64,000 nt of DNA from Acanthaster planci (GCF_001949145.1 NW_019091470.1:314260-378259), one strand, 5' to 3'. Positions 1 to 11,433 are shown, counted from the stretch's first letter. Notes: generated by a model from the sequence alone, not told the origin. Program-made: numbers and translations.

Positions 1-466
1 ATCTGCTACCTGATGAAACGATTCTTTCCACTCTGCGAAAGTAAAATATTAATTGTCTGCATAATATAATGCGGGAATAAATCTCACACAAAATAATCCC
101 GCATCATCCAATCAAGTCCTGACCCCAAAATCCCTGGCCTAAATGAATCCCTTCAGCACCTGAAGTTCTGACGTTTCTTATGACACAGGAGAATTGAACA
201 TTGATTAATCCAACCTGTGGAATGGAACATTCCACTTTTGGAGGTGTAGCTGTGCCGTGCACTGGAACGAATAGTTCATGACACTCTGATCTAGGATCCA
301 TGAATCAGATGACGTGGATTTATTCAGGATGATGATGTATACAATGCATGTACCTGTCGACTGCTGTGATGTGGGACACATGCTTTTTCACTCTCTAGAG
401 GACACATCAGGAAAGATGTGTGTATATCTCTGTATCTGCTGCTTTGTCCGCCTGGCCCTACCTTAC
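1..466. other. DIS3L intron 12 (partial)
   Basis: Intron downstream of the RNB-start exon. I found no segment encoding the expected next RNB residues, so the following exon lies beyond the left edge. Nothing else is recognisable. Confidence 0.6.
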
Positions 467-610
467 AGACAAAGTATCGTCGACGTCTTCACAGCCTTTT
501 GGATCGACGCTGAAGATCAGATGAGTCTCCCGGAGGTCTCGTCTCTGCTTAATTTCCTCATCCGTCATCATCCAGGGGTTGTCCTCAGAATTGGTAGGTA
601 ACTCTTTCAA
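467..610 (-). CDS. DIS3L: DIS3L exon 12 (start of RNB catalytic domain)
   Basis: Residues 437-484 ending in [16 protein letters not shown], with the conserved metal-binding aspartates of the RNB domain (equivalent to the region of human DIS3L Asp486, recalled). Acceptor CTTGTCAG|TTG, donor TCT|GTAAGG. The next exon is outside the window. Confidence 0.93.
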
Positions 611-3600
611 CTGACAAGATAACACTCGTAAATGTGACCACGTCCCACAAATGGAGCCTCCATGCCATTTTTTCCCCCATAATTTTGTTTTAGTTTGTAT
701 TAGAACACTGAGCTCTCGGTTTTAATGTAAATGTATCACGTAGTTTGCCATTCTCATGAAAATGAACATTTATAGAGGTAAAAAGTGTTGTCTTCAAGAA
801 AGTCAACAGAGGGCACTACAGAGGTTTTTAACCACTTCCTGCCAGGGACTCCGGAATCAGAGGCATATGGTTTATATGTGTGGCCGGGGTCTCCGAACTC
901 CGACAAAGGAAACAGGGCCCTGTAACAAAAGACCGTACTCCAAACAAAAGACCAGGCTGCTGGGCCTGACCGACATTTTTCACTCTCAGAAGTGGTGATA
1001 ATCCAGCCTTGTTTTGAAACCGTATACCAGGGTTTGGGGCATTGAGGGCGAGCGGATTACCACCGGGGACAAAAGGGCTCCACCACCGCAGCGATGAGCC
1101 ACACAGCACCGCTGCACGCTAATCTGGCCCCTATTGAAAAGAGGTCAGCAGTGCACTGAGCAAAAGACAGTTATACAACACCGCATAATCTGGGCTCTGT
1201 TTACAAGGCTGCAGGCCTGGCTGAAATACTCGGGCGTCAATGAAGGTCACCTGTCAACTTAGAGTAGTGCCTAAAGATTACTTCGACGACCGTTAAATGA
1301 AATGATGAATTTGTGAAGGATTTTGAAAAAAAAAAAAAATTATAGTCATGCCGGCCCAGCATCATCAACATTGAAAAATGCCCCGGCATGAAGTGGTTAA
1401 TGGACGTTTACACCCACACGAATTACTGTCTGGTGGCCAACTCTAGTCTGACAGACAAAATCTATTGACGCCCGAGTATTTCAGCCAGGCCTGCAGCCTT
1501 GTAAAAAGAGCCCAGATTGTGCAGTGTTATGTAAGTTTCTTGTGTTCACGAACCTGGCACAGTGCGCTGCTGACCTATTTTTAAATAAGGGCCAGATTAG
1601 CCTGCGGCGGTGCTGTGTGGGTCATACCTGTGGCGGTGGAGCGCTTTTGTCCCCGGTGGTAATCAGCTCGCACTAAATGCCCCAAACCCTGGTATACTGT
1701 TTCAAAACAAGGCTGGATTATCACCACTATAGAGGGATCCCATCTGCGATCTGCGCACTTCCGCGTTTGAAAACGAGGCTGTATGTGTCAGCTTCAATTC
1801 TTAATTCGATCAGACGATTGAAAGTAAGGAGTCAAGACACAAAATACATAAAGGTGTGTTAAATTCAGACTTTTCAGGCTGCAAATTTTTTGGGGAGGAG
1901 TCTTTCAGGATGAATGGACACGTGAAATCAAAATAACATAATGGCAATTGACCGCGAACTAACATACCTGCGACGGTCGTGTATCTTGTGCAGTGGGTGT
2001 GGTTTAAACTGAAGTGGTGTCACACTTACGAACCGGATACTGCATGTACTGTGTCGACTCCGTGGGCACGCGCGACAAAGTTCAACACAGAGAGGCTCAG
2101 TTTCAATGCGGATATGCCCAGCGGCGCAAATGTGAAATCCATCTATTGAGAGTGAAAAAAAATCGGAAATGCCAAGCAGCCTGGTCTTTTCTACCAGGTA
2201 CGGTCCTCTGTTACAAGGCCCAGTTCCCTTTATCCGATTTCGGAGACCCTGGCCACACGTATAAACACACAGGGCCCGAAACCGGAGTCCCCGGCGGCAA
2301 GTAGTTAATACGGTTTCTAGATGTATGTGTGCTTTGTTCTGCTACTGAAAAAAGTTGGTTAAATGATCTCAGGACATCTTACTTTGAGAGTGGTAACTTC
2401 CAGCTATATTTGGTTGCTGTTTCTTTTTGGAAACTTGCGTTTTCACTTGAAATTCTACTGAAGATAATAAAAAGCGCCCTCTGACTAGAACGCAAATGCC
2501 AACAAGTTGCAGCAAGGCAAAGTCGCTTGATCTGACATCTCCATCATTTTGGACTCTACTGGATAACCAGACACTCAGCCCTTGATATCTGTCGGGTAGC
2601 CGGTTGCCAAACTACCCAAGAATGCACAGCCCTACCATTTCCCCTCTCCATCGTACCTGTGCCTCTGTGAACGCCCCGACAGAGATGCGGTTCTCTACCA
2701 AGATGGCGGCAATCTCCGTCTCAAGGCTGCCAATTGGTCCGAGTGACCGCACAAAGTGACCACTGGGATACAGTGAGGCCATCTCCCACGAGTCAAGTCG
2801 TACAATGATCCTGTAACATAAACAAAACACTGTGCATTGTTTTTCTTAAAAACAATTATAATTTTTATTTTAAGGGATATTTTGTTGTCTCCATGACTTG
2901 ATTTTTTTTTCAAGGGAGTGAGGCAAACAAATTTTCCATGAAATAACAAATAATACTGGTATTCAATAAAATAAAAAAGTTGAAAACTTTTGGGTAGGTA
3001 AATTTTTATGGAAATGCAGTTTCAGTTTGCTCAGAAAGGAAAAAGTGAGTTCTTCATGTGGATGTTTCCCTTGGCTTTGCGTACTGATGAAAAGGAACAT
3101 TGTATCAGCGAAAACTGTCGAGAATTCCATGTGATGTGCTGTAATTCTCTTCAGACCTTTCACTCAAGAGTAAGTCTGGCATCTTGCGACTTAATTTGGT
3201 AAGGTTCGGTCATGAATAAAGTGATCAGGAAAATAAAAGAATGAAAACCACCACATCAACCTGTGATCTCGTAGTGCTTCCGCTTGTCTGGTGCTGATGC
3301 GTATCTTTGGGAAGCGCTGATCCCAGGGAATGACAAGGACCTTCCCTGCTCCCGAACCCTGGCCCTGGGGAAAGTAAAAAAGTGCAGTGGGACGCCCTAT
3401 AGCTTAACCCCGCGCCACAGGTACGGCCCAAAATTGGGCAGATACTCCGCAGTTTTCTATATTCACCACTTGCTGGTGGAACTAACCTATGAATGCTCTA
3501 AACTTTGAACTCTGACCTTTGGGTTCACAGTAGACAAATAATGCTTCTGTAGAAACAAATGGAGCTATGCCAAAGGGTCAATTCTTGGCGACTGAAATTC

Positions 3601-6600
3601 ACAATCCAAATCAGGAGGTGCCAAGATGAACTAATTCCTGCCGGGTGGAATTTACATGTGCAGGATGAGTTCCTGGGGGATTTTCAAGATTTTGCGTTTT
3701 CAAAATTTTTCAAAAATTCACGACTTCAAATACCAGACGTTTACACCCACAAAAATGACTGTCTGGTGGCTACTTGAATCTGACAGGCAACCTCCATTGA
3801 CGCCCAATTATTTCAGCCAGGCCTGTCACCCAGTAAAGAGAGCCTAGATTGTGCGGTGTTGGGTAATTTCCTTTGTTCCCAAAATTGACCCAGTGCGTTG
3901 CTGAATGGCAGTGGTGTCTTTTCAAATGCGGCCAGATCAGCTTGCAGGGGTACTGTATCGCTCATCGCTGGAGCACTTTTGTCCCCGCTGATAATCCGCT
4001 GGCAATGAATGCCACAAACAGTGGTATACTTGTTGGAAAATAAACATACATTGTGCATTCTAGAGGGCGCTGTTCAGCGTGCTACCGTGTGGCTGCCAAC
4101 TTTGCGGCTGCCATATTTTGAGGGATGAAAGTCTCAAATCCATTCTTATTTTCCTATAAAAGGGGGCATCTTTGCCTGACTGGCATAAGTGACACAGACA
4201 ACTGTATAAGCCGTACACCATCAACAATTGCTGTTCCTGCGAACTGTTAACTGCTGTTCACGAGCTGTTGGTGCTGAGTCTAGCCTGTGTTATGAAACCT
4301 GGAGCTTGCATACACCTTGAAGTGAACGCTCTCCGGTGTGCCGTTCCTGATTGCTCTTATCCTTATCAGCCAGCAGTGAGATCTTTGACGTCTTGTGACC
4401 AGCTCCTAGTGCATACGTACCTGTTGTTTGTCTGGGAAGGACGCCACGTAGTCCCTCCAATGCCTCTGCAGCACGCCGACGATTCGACCGGTGGGTTTGA
4501 CGTTGCTCTGGTCTGTGTCTGACGCATCTTCTGGATCATCTATGGCATCAAAGTGTTATTAAATATCCTTGTCAAAGCCCAGCGTTTTCGATTTGAGTTA
4601 GCTTTTCATCTGGCCGGAGTCTGATCGGGTTGGCCAAAGTTTTTATCTTAACGAGCCTGTGGCGAGATCTGGAGCTGACTTCAGTCTCTAAAATCAGCGA
4701 GAAAGTTAACACTTCTCTGAAGGTGTCCATAATTTCTTTCTTTTGTTCCGTGGAAGTTGCCCTTTTTGCCGACTAGTGACAGAAACCAATGCTTGGCCAG
4801 GAACTGACTTGCTGTGTCATACTTACAACTGACCTACTTCGGAGACAAGAAAGTGCTCACCAGTTGAAGATAGGGAGTTGATTTGACCCACCCACTGTGA
4901 TCTGGGCAGCAGCTCGACGGCAACTTGGTCACCATGTATGGCACGATTCCTGTATGAAAAAACAATTATCTGGTTCTTGATCACTGACTTTTCTGAAGTT
5001 TGTGCACAATCTTCTCCCGCTTGCTCCTGTGGTCAAAGAATTGAGGGAGGGTGTCTGTGTGATGTATACTCCTGAATTCCGAAAACCTCGTCCACTAAGA
5101 TGGGAGGCTAGAAATCTCAATAAATAACTCAGAGGTAGCCATTTTAACACCCTTCTAGTGTTTGATAGTTGGTGTAGGTGTGCTGAGGGAAGCCGATTGC
5201 CAGGAACCACATCCATCTTCCATGGACGGGTGGGCTACCTCCACTGCTCTGAATATTAGACGGGAGGGTCAAGGATTTTATTGGTCACACTGCGAAGCCT
5301 TGTATCACATGTAGTCTTAAAACATGTCATCCTGCGATGCAGCGGACAATATCTTTTTTGCCTGGATCTCTGAATATGCTCATTGGGGGGGTCCTAGGAT
5401 CTCTTGTTACCAACCTGTTCTTCCTTCCGGATATCAAGATGTCCGAGTCCAAGTTGATACCTTTGCTTCCGCTGTTGTGCAAAATGAAAACAAATAAATC
5501 TTAAGATGCGAGGCACGTATTGACAGGATTAACACTGTCTTCCCCAGAGGTTTTGAATTCCGCCACAAGTTCCCACAGAGCAGAACCTATGATGTGAGCA
5601 GAATGACTAAAGAGAACCCGCAGACAACCATGTGAGCTCAGGTGAGAGTATCGCACAGTGGGCAAATGCTAATGAATGGTCATCAAAAAAACATTTTGGT
5701 GACATTTGCTTTTGCAAAATCTGCCGCTGGTGAGCTTTTGTGTGGATGAATCAGAAGCCGTGTCTGAAATGGGTTTCCAGAGCTACGGCTAGGTCAGCTG
5801 TCTGTGCGTCTCCGCGTATTTACAGTGGAGAGAGCACCTCGACCTAGCTCTAGACAACAGATTCGGATGTAGCCTTGCCTTCCTCGGGCGACAAAGGCCT
5901 CCTTCTCTGCGTGGTATTTGTTGACCCTCAAAGTTCCCTCTATGTACAATCCAGACTTGATCCCAGCGGCTAGGACATCGCTTGGTAGGTAATCCGTGTA
6001 CTCCTTAGAACTTCCTAGAGAAAAATTAGAAAAAGGAATTTTGTTTGAGACTGGTATTAACTTCAGGAACTTCCCTGGAATAATTCATGTCGTATTTCTT
6101 TTGCTAAAACTCATGTATACGTGACCTCTCCGCAAATAGGTGTATTAAGTCGTGCAATGCAAAAACGCGTAATGGCCCATTCCATGTGCCGAGGAAAACC
6201 AAGAGAGAGTCTAATTTAAGTTCAATGTTTCTGTTCGTTACGTTTAAAGGTATTATCTCAAAAGCATGTGTGACAAAATGAAATTATATAAATATGCAAA
6301 TAGAAAATAACTCCAAAATAAAAAATGCCACAGGGATGAATTATATATCATATGAAAGCTTAGGATGTGCGCAATTGGATAATAATAACTCAATTTGATA
6401 TAACTTGAAATCCAAAAACTGTGACATAATACACCTTTTTGCAGAGCCCGTCACATATAATGTAGCTTCTGCATCGAGTGATTACAAATGATGACAGGTT
6501 TTGAAAGTCCATTACACATCCTGTTTCTAGTTTCATGAAAGGCTGTTAGTACGGCACTGTTAACTGATTCAAATATCACAGCAGTTGCCGGGTGAGGAGT

Positions 6601-9600
6601 CTAGAAGCTAGTTATGAGCAAATGCACTGTTTAACCACTTGCCTCCGGGGTTCCCGGTACTGGGTACCTTAGGTTTGTACGCATAGCCGGGATGCCTGAA
6701 ATCGGACAAAGGAGCTAGACCTTTAACAAAAGACCGTACTCGGAACAAAAGACCAGCTGCTGGGAGTTGCCACCATTTTTCAGTTGGCATTAGCAGAAGT
6801 AATCCGTCATTGTTTTGAAACAGTATACCACTGGTTGCGGCATTCAGCACCCGCGGATTATCAGTGGGGACATAAGTCCAACACTCCAGTGATGAGCGAT
6901 ACAGTACCACTGCACGCTAATCTGGCCACATTTGAAAAGACACCACTGCCAGTCGGCAACGCACTGGGTCAATATCGGGAACACAACAATGCATAATCTG
7001 GGCTCTCTTTAGCGGGCAGCAGGCCTGGCTGCAATACTGGGGCGTTAATGGAGGTGCCTGTCTGATTAGGGTAGCCACCAGACAGTCATTTGTGTTGGTG
7101 TAAACGACCAGTACATGAAGTTATGAAGTTTTGAAGAATTTTGAAAACGGAAAATCTTGAAAATTGCCCGGGAACTCATCCCACATATGCAAATTCCACC
7201 AATCAGGAAGTGGTTAAGAGGCTACCCTTGATCTTATAAGTGCAAAGCCGTGAACTTAAGTTCTATGCAATGTATGTGTCATATCTGTCCCCTTCCAATT
7301 TGTTTACGGTACCCCACAATTAGATCAAGGAACAATGCCCGATCTTGGTGTCAAAGTTGATTGGGAATTTGCTCGTTATTTTGTCCATTATCAGCAATCA
7401 ACGCCTTACCTATTAATGTGTGAACCTCTAATTTATGACTTTTGATCAGGACACTTCTTTAATTTTCCAAAATTATCCATTCTACAGGAAAAAATTGGCA
7501 CATTCTTTGTAATTAATCTTTCAAGGGGCATCAAGCCTCTGTGTCAAGTAACAATGTGAGGGCTCTGCCATCCTACAAAACCATCCAAATCTCTTGGAGT
7601 TTGAGGGATATAGGAAGACTGGGGTTTGACCAGGCCTGGGATTATCCACCTTTCTTGTTTTCCCTGCTGTCAGCCAACGATGCGGCCAGTGACTCATAGA
7701 TGTCGTGGGCCTGGGTGAGATCGGGCCAGAAGACCTCCAAGTACTTCTGAATATTCATGACATGGACACCAACGGTCTCACTTCCATATTTGACCACGGC
7801 CTAAACAAATACAATTAAATGAATAGGCTATAAATAATGTTGAATATTCAAATATTCAACCTTCCATCTAACCAAATATTTGATAATTCGGTTGTACCAA
7901 ATTGCCCTAAAAGCAGAAACAAAATACACATTTTTACAAAATGTAAAGAAAACTGTGACAGATAACAATTTTGGGGCATAACTGTTGGCATATCATTAAG
8001 CTATCATAATACCATGAGCTACGCTTTTAGAATGTATATGAAATTCTCTAACCAAATAATTGAATTTGTTTTCATTTTTCGTTCAGTAACTTTCACCTCC
8101 AAAGTTTTGAGTGTGCAAACAAATAAATGGCATAAGCATAGTTAGGCAATTACTTTCTTGGCATAATGCCAGTTATATATTTGGGAGTTTTCATTGGCTG
8201 AGAACAGCCAAATATTTCTCCCCAAGCCTGGGCAGTTTTTAAGCATGCACAGTATATGTGAGCATGCGGCAATGGAAGCAATGCCCAGGCTATCTCATGC
8301 CCAATTACTCATGGCCTTTGCTTGGACGTTAACGGTTGAAATGTCGTGTGCATCTATAAATGAAGTCTTACTCAACACTCACATCTTCACCTTGAGTCAG
8401 AAAAACGATCGGTTTCTGTCCGGCCAGATGGTTGTAGTACCACACAGCGCTGTCATATACAGCCCTGGAATTAGAATCAACGCTCAACGTCAGTGTATCA
8501 ATAGACCAAATTTTTCCACGTTCGGTTTCTCAATTTTTTGTTAAGATAATGTAAGTTTGAAATATTGAAAGAGTAAACCCTGTCCAGGTTTTCTCACTAA
8601 ACTCCCAGCAAGCACTGAGCAGGCATTGCTTTGCAAGATTACACGAGTGAGTCATCTCCGAGTCACTTTCTGTGTCTCAACTCTCCACGACAACTCATTT
8701 TCTGCAGTGCTCCTTCGCAAGTCCAATCTTCACTCCTACAGTTTCAGAGCGATGAAATTGTGATGTCCAAAATATGACGTTGCAATGTGTTTTGCTGGGT
8801 GGCAAGACAGTGTAACACAAATCAAGCGCTGCAATCACTTTCATATTGGCCGATAATGGAGACATGTAGCTTGGTGTTTAGGGTTTGTAACTCCAAATGT
8901 TAGGTTCAAGGATTCGAATCACTGCATTCGTGACCTTTGGCAAGTCACTTTTCAATGTCCCTACTGGCCTCTCTCCCTCAGGGAGTAAACATGGGCTCCT
9001 CCGTGGGCGGAGATGGCTACAGGCCTTGATACGATATTTCAGACAATCAAGTCTGTATTGTTCTCACCTGACGAGCCAGTCGTTTTGACTTTCGCCTGCC
9101 TGCCTGGGGTTGTAGGCATAGCGGCAAAACTCGTTGGCAAAGATGGTGCAGTGGTTCCGGCTGTCCTTAACCTTGGCTCTTATCCGTCGGTAAAAGCGAT
9201 GGCCTTTCTCATACAACACCTGCCCCCCAAAAAAAGCATCCAATGTATTCATAAAAATTGCGTTAGGAAACTTGAAAAAATTCCTAGGAGCACAAGACAT
9301 TGTAAGGCTTTCTTAAATTTACACTGGGGGACACATGAGAAATAATAAAAAAAAAAACCTCCATTCAAGAAATCGGCCAATCGCAGGAAATGTTACATGC
9401 TTGTTTCACTAGAACCCCTCGGTAGCTTGAAGACTACTCTGCAATTGGTTTGGAATATTCAAAAGGATTTTGACGTACGGTTTGATGAAATTGTTACTTG
9501 GGATCCTTGTTTTTAAAACCCAAACCCCACAAACGGTGGCAAATAGAATCTGTACTTACCAAAAATTTACATAAATTAAGCACCATTTTATTTTCGGTTA

Positions 9601-10807
9601 ACGTTTTCAAGAAAGGCCAGAAAATGATTAACTTTTATATTTTGTTGAAACAGTAAATTAAAATGAATGCAAAATAACTTTTTTCTCTTGTCTGTGGTAG
9701 TTTTTAGGGAAAACTTCAAACTTACATGGTGAAGCACCGTTTGCATGAAGATGATTCCTGTCAACTCAGGCAGCTCAAATATTTCTAGGAACTCGCCAGT
9801 CACATGACAGTCGGGAACAATATAATGGGTCACGTCGGCTGGTGTGGTCGAACTCCCAGCTAAAAGAATGAACATCATAAAACAGTATTAAAATGAGAGT
9901 GGCATAGGGGAGTCCAGAATCCAGACTTGGATGCCTTTACTGCGGTGGTACAATGCTGGCAGGTGCCGTAACCTGCCACTTTGTGCAGGCCTCATGTTTT
10001 AGGGTGAATGGTTGATGTCAACTATTTGGACACGTGTATAGAGTGAAACTAGCATTCTGAGGTGAACCATTTCAGGAGGATGTTATATTCCCGAGTTGAA
10101 ACTGAGAGAAAATGGGACAGTCACTGCATCGTCGAGGGAGCTAGTTTCACTTTACAATGACATAAAGCAGTTATGAAGCACAGATGTATTGTTTTTTTCA
10201 CACCCCTCACAGATAAAGATGTCTTTTTGATGAATCCATCTCTGTATGAATTTAACATTAATTGAAAATTCTCTTGTAAATTTCCAAATTTCTTCTTGAG
10301 GAGAATGTACATCAGTATGTACGTACACTGCGTAATTGCACATGCAAGGCGCACAGAAATTTGGAACTCCAGTCGGAAAAGGTATAGTACTTTGGTTTCT
10401 ATGTGATGGCGTCGAGTATGAGCCCTTGTGCGTCCGTCATAAGTTCCTGCCAAATGTCTGTTGTTGTTACGTAAAAACATGTCATGCTCTGATAGGTTTG
10501 TTTCAAATACAAAGCCAAAATATGGACTGAAAACAGTAACACCCCACAAAATATCCGGGGGAGGGGAGGGGGCTGAATCACGTAAATACATATGTCCAAC
10601 TGAGGTTGCCGTAAGGATTTCACCAGGGCAGCAATCAAATGGATCACAAAAATTCTGGCAGCCTAAGCTCGGCTCACTTTTTCTGCACCCTGCCAGGCAG
10701 AGCTCACTATTGCAGGGTACATCCTCCCTCAAGTACTGCTCCCTGACCAGCCGTAAAGCCCGCCCCTGCCTTGTCTTCACTTGCACCACCTTGTCTGTCT
10801 TCAACAT
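467..10807 (-). CDS. DIS3L: DIS3-like exonuclease 1 (DIS3L), 5' part, 12 exons, runs off left edge
   Basis: Family role: catalytic subunit of the cytoplasmic RNA exosome, degrading RNA 3'-5' through an RNB domain. Twelve exons (10678-10807, 9726-9859, 9068-9219, 8383-8464, 7650-7800, 5879-6014, 5415-5471, 4861-4949, 4421-4539, 3261-3364, 2657-2810, 467-610) join in phase to exactly 484 codons. Order of domains: N-terminal Cys-rich segment (residues 30-41, [11 protein letters not shown]), PIN domain (about 55-180), two cold-shock domains (about 225-300 and 325-435), and the start of RNB. The RNB metal-binding signature [16 protein letters not shown] is at 469-484, so the exonuclease centre is kept. 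The PIN strand reads HYIVPDCHV rather than the DTN type of DIS3, which fits DIS3L, whose PIN is not an active endonuclease. The similarity to human DIS3L (recalled) is continuous along the chain. The remaining RNB and S1 exons lie left of position 1. Confidence 0.95.
828..1400. mobile_element. TTAA-flanked MITE, copy A
   Basis: 573-bp element inside DIS3L intron 11. It starts TTAACCACTTCCTGCC and ends GCATGAAGTGGTTAA, so the termini are inverted repeats next to TTAA on both sides. It has no coding capacity. TTAA target duplication is typical of piggyBac-like and Kolobok transposons, so this is probably a non-autonomous derivative of one of them. A 15-base A-tract lies near 1326-1340. Confidence 0.8.
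1401..2308. mobile_element. TTAA-family MITE, copy B (inverted, truncated, with internal insertion)
   Basis: Reverse-orientation relative of copy A, abutting it directly. 1401-1720 matches the reverse complement of about 1000-1320, and 2155-2308 matches the reverse complement of 828-985, ending GCAAGTAGTTAA. About 430 bases (1727-2150) have no counterpart in copy A and are probably a nested insertion. The outer ~100 bases of its left end are missing. With copy A it forms a large imperfect inverted repeat. Confidence 0.75.
2657..2810 (-). CDS. DIS3L: DIS3L exon 11 (cold-shock domain 2)
   Basis: Residues 385-436: [52 protein letters not shown]. Acceptor TGTTACAG|G, donor CACAG|GTACGA. Confidence 0.94.
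3261..3364 (-). CDS. DIS3L: DIS3L exon 10 (cold-shock domain 2)
   Basis: Residues 351-384: [20 protein letters not shown] then QAEALRDH. Acceptor TTTCCCCAG|G, donor ACAG|GTTGAT. Confidence 0.93.
3365..4420. other. DIS3L intron 9
   Basis: Holds MITE copy C at 3629-4040; no other feature is recognisable in it. Confidence 0.6.
3629..4040. mobile_element. TTAA-family MITE, copy C (truncated)
   Basis: In DIS3L intron 9, same orientation as copy B. It shares GACTGTCTGGTGGC, the GACGCCC...TTTCAGCCAGGCCTG block and the region with CTTTTGTCCCCGCTGATAAT. Both terminal repeats are degraded or absent. Downstream, 4058-4070 reads TCTAGAGGGCGCT. Confidence 0.7.
4421..4539 (-). CDS. DIS3L: DIS3L exon 9 (start of cold-shock domain 2)
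   Basis: Residues 311-350: an acidic linker ([13 protein letters not shown]) followed by [19 protein letters not shown]. Acceptor CCATAG|AT, donor CAG|GTACGT. Confidence 0.93.
4861..4949 (-). CDS. DIS3L: DIS3L exon 8 (cold-shock domain 1)
   Basis: Residues 281-310: [20 protein letters not shown]. The HGDxVxVELLP motif is a hallmark of the RNase II/DIS3 family. Acceptor ATACAG|G, donor ACTG|GTGAGC. Confidence 0.93.
4950..5414. other. DIS3L intron 7
   Basis: No recognisable feature. The neighbouring introns 4540-4860, 5472-5878 and 2811-3260 are likewise plain. The longer introns 7801-8382, 8465-9067, 9220-9725 and 9860-10677 are AT-rich and also without recognised elements. Confidence 0.5.
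5415..5471 (-). CDS. DIS3L: DIS3L exon 7 (57-base micro-exon)
   Basis: Short exon giving residues 262-280, [19 protein letters not shown], with the SDILI strand of cold-shock domain 1. Acceptor CAACAG|C, donor ACAG|GTTGGT. Too short to be found by ORF length; identified by alignment and phase. Confidence 0.9.
5879..6014 (-). CDS. DIS3L: DIS3L exon 6 (cold-shock domain 1), GC donor
   Basis: Residues 217-261: [20 protein letters not shown] then [20 protein letters not shown], the start of cold-shock domain 1. The only 3' boundary that restores the family alignment is AG|GCAAGG, a non-canonical GC donor. Reading through gives unrelated residues and then a stop. Confidence 0.9.
6631..7217. mobile_element. 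TTAA-flanked MITE, copy D (near full length)
   Basis: In DIS3L intron 5, same orientation as copy A. It starts TTAACCACTTGCCTCCGG and ends AATCAGGAAGTGGTTAA, so both TTAA copies and the inverted termini remain. 587 bp, non-coding. Confidence 0.8.
7650..7800 (-). CDS. DIS3L: DIS3L exon 5 (end of PIN domain)
   Basis: Residues 167-216 plus one base: [20 protein letters not shown] then [18 protein letters not shown]. Acceptor TTGTTTAG|GCC, donor AAAG|GTGGAT. Confidence 0.93.
8383..8464 (-). CDS. DIS3L: DIS3L exon 4 (PIN domain)
   Basis: Residues 139-166, [16 protein letters not shown] then [11 protein letters not shown], equivalent to the human segment with AAVWYYHH. Acceptor ATTCCAG|G, donor GAT|GTGAGT. 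Confidence 0.92.
9068..9219 (-). CDS. DIS3L: DIS3L exon 3 (PIN domain)
   Basis: Residues 89-138 plus two bases. Contains [20 protein letters not shown] and [16 protein letters not shown], matching the DIS3L PIN segment. Acceptor GGGGGCAG|GT, donor TCAG|GTGAGA. Confidence 0.93.
9726..9859 (-). CDS. DIS3L: DIS3L exon 2 (PIN domain)
   Basis: Residues 44-88 with [19 protein letters not shown] and [13 protein letters not shown], the first PIN strands and helices. Acceptor CTTTTAG|CT and donor CAT|GTAAGT are both strong. Confidence 0.93.
10678..10807 (-). CDS. DIS3L: DIS3L exon 1 (start codon)
   Basis: Residues 1-43, beginning [20 protein letters not shown], followed by the [12 protein letters not shown] stretch typical of DIS3/DIS3L N-termini. 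The donor is AAAA|GTGAGC and leaves one base. Just before the ATG the sequence CATAACAG|G looks like a splice acceptor, so a non-coding 5' exon probably lies further right. Confidence 0.93.
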
Positions 10808-10946
10808 CCTGTTATGAACAGAACAATGTAACTAAGTTTATGCTATGCTGTTAATAATGAAACACTATATGAAGTAACAAAAGTTAGGCATTTATGTCTA
10901 TAAATAAAATGCTATATATAAGTACAAATATCCAGCTGTGTGATGT

Positions 10947-11222
10947 TACCATAGAGCTGCTTAAGCACAATATTTGCTTAAGCGTAAAAAAGCCTTGCTG
11001 AAAATAACAAAGGTTACCAGGTCAAATTCTATCTGATTGTCACGCTAACCAAAAGACAGCTAAATATGATCCCAAAACAACATACATCACATGGAGTTTG
11101 GGCTGGTTACCTGATTTATCACGCAAGGTTTTCTTGTGCTTAACCCTAAGCCTCCTCAGTCCTCCAACAGGTGAAGGATTGAGGAGGGTTAGGGTTAAGC
11201 AGCTCTATGAAATTGGCCCCAG
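10947..11222. mobile_element. MITE with GCTGCTTAAGCA termini
   Basis: Begins ACCATAGAGCTGCTTAAGCA and ends TTAAGCAGCTCTATGAAATT: the ends are inverted repeats of about 20 bases (ATAGAGCTGCTTAA / TTAAGCAGCTCTAT). The inner sequence has the inverted segments AGGATTGAGGAGG and CCTCCTCAGTCCT. No coding capacity. I recall similar AGAGCTGCTTAAGC repeats from echinoderm sequence, but could not check this. Confidence 0.75.
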
Positions 11223-11433
11223 CTAGAGGAGAACATTGATTACCACTGTTCATCGGGCCAGACGACCAATTCTGACAGCTTATCTTGAGCAACAAACGTA
11301 CAGTCTTAGGATACGGTATCTGTTCAATGGTGGCATGGCTGGTTCTGTACCATGACTGTTGATGATGGCAAAATTTAGAAGCATACCACCTACAGACGGC
11401 ACTTATTTTTCCCTACAGTTACTTACCAGCCAT

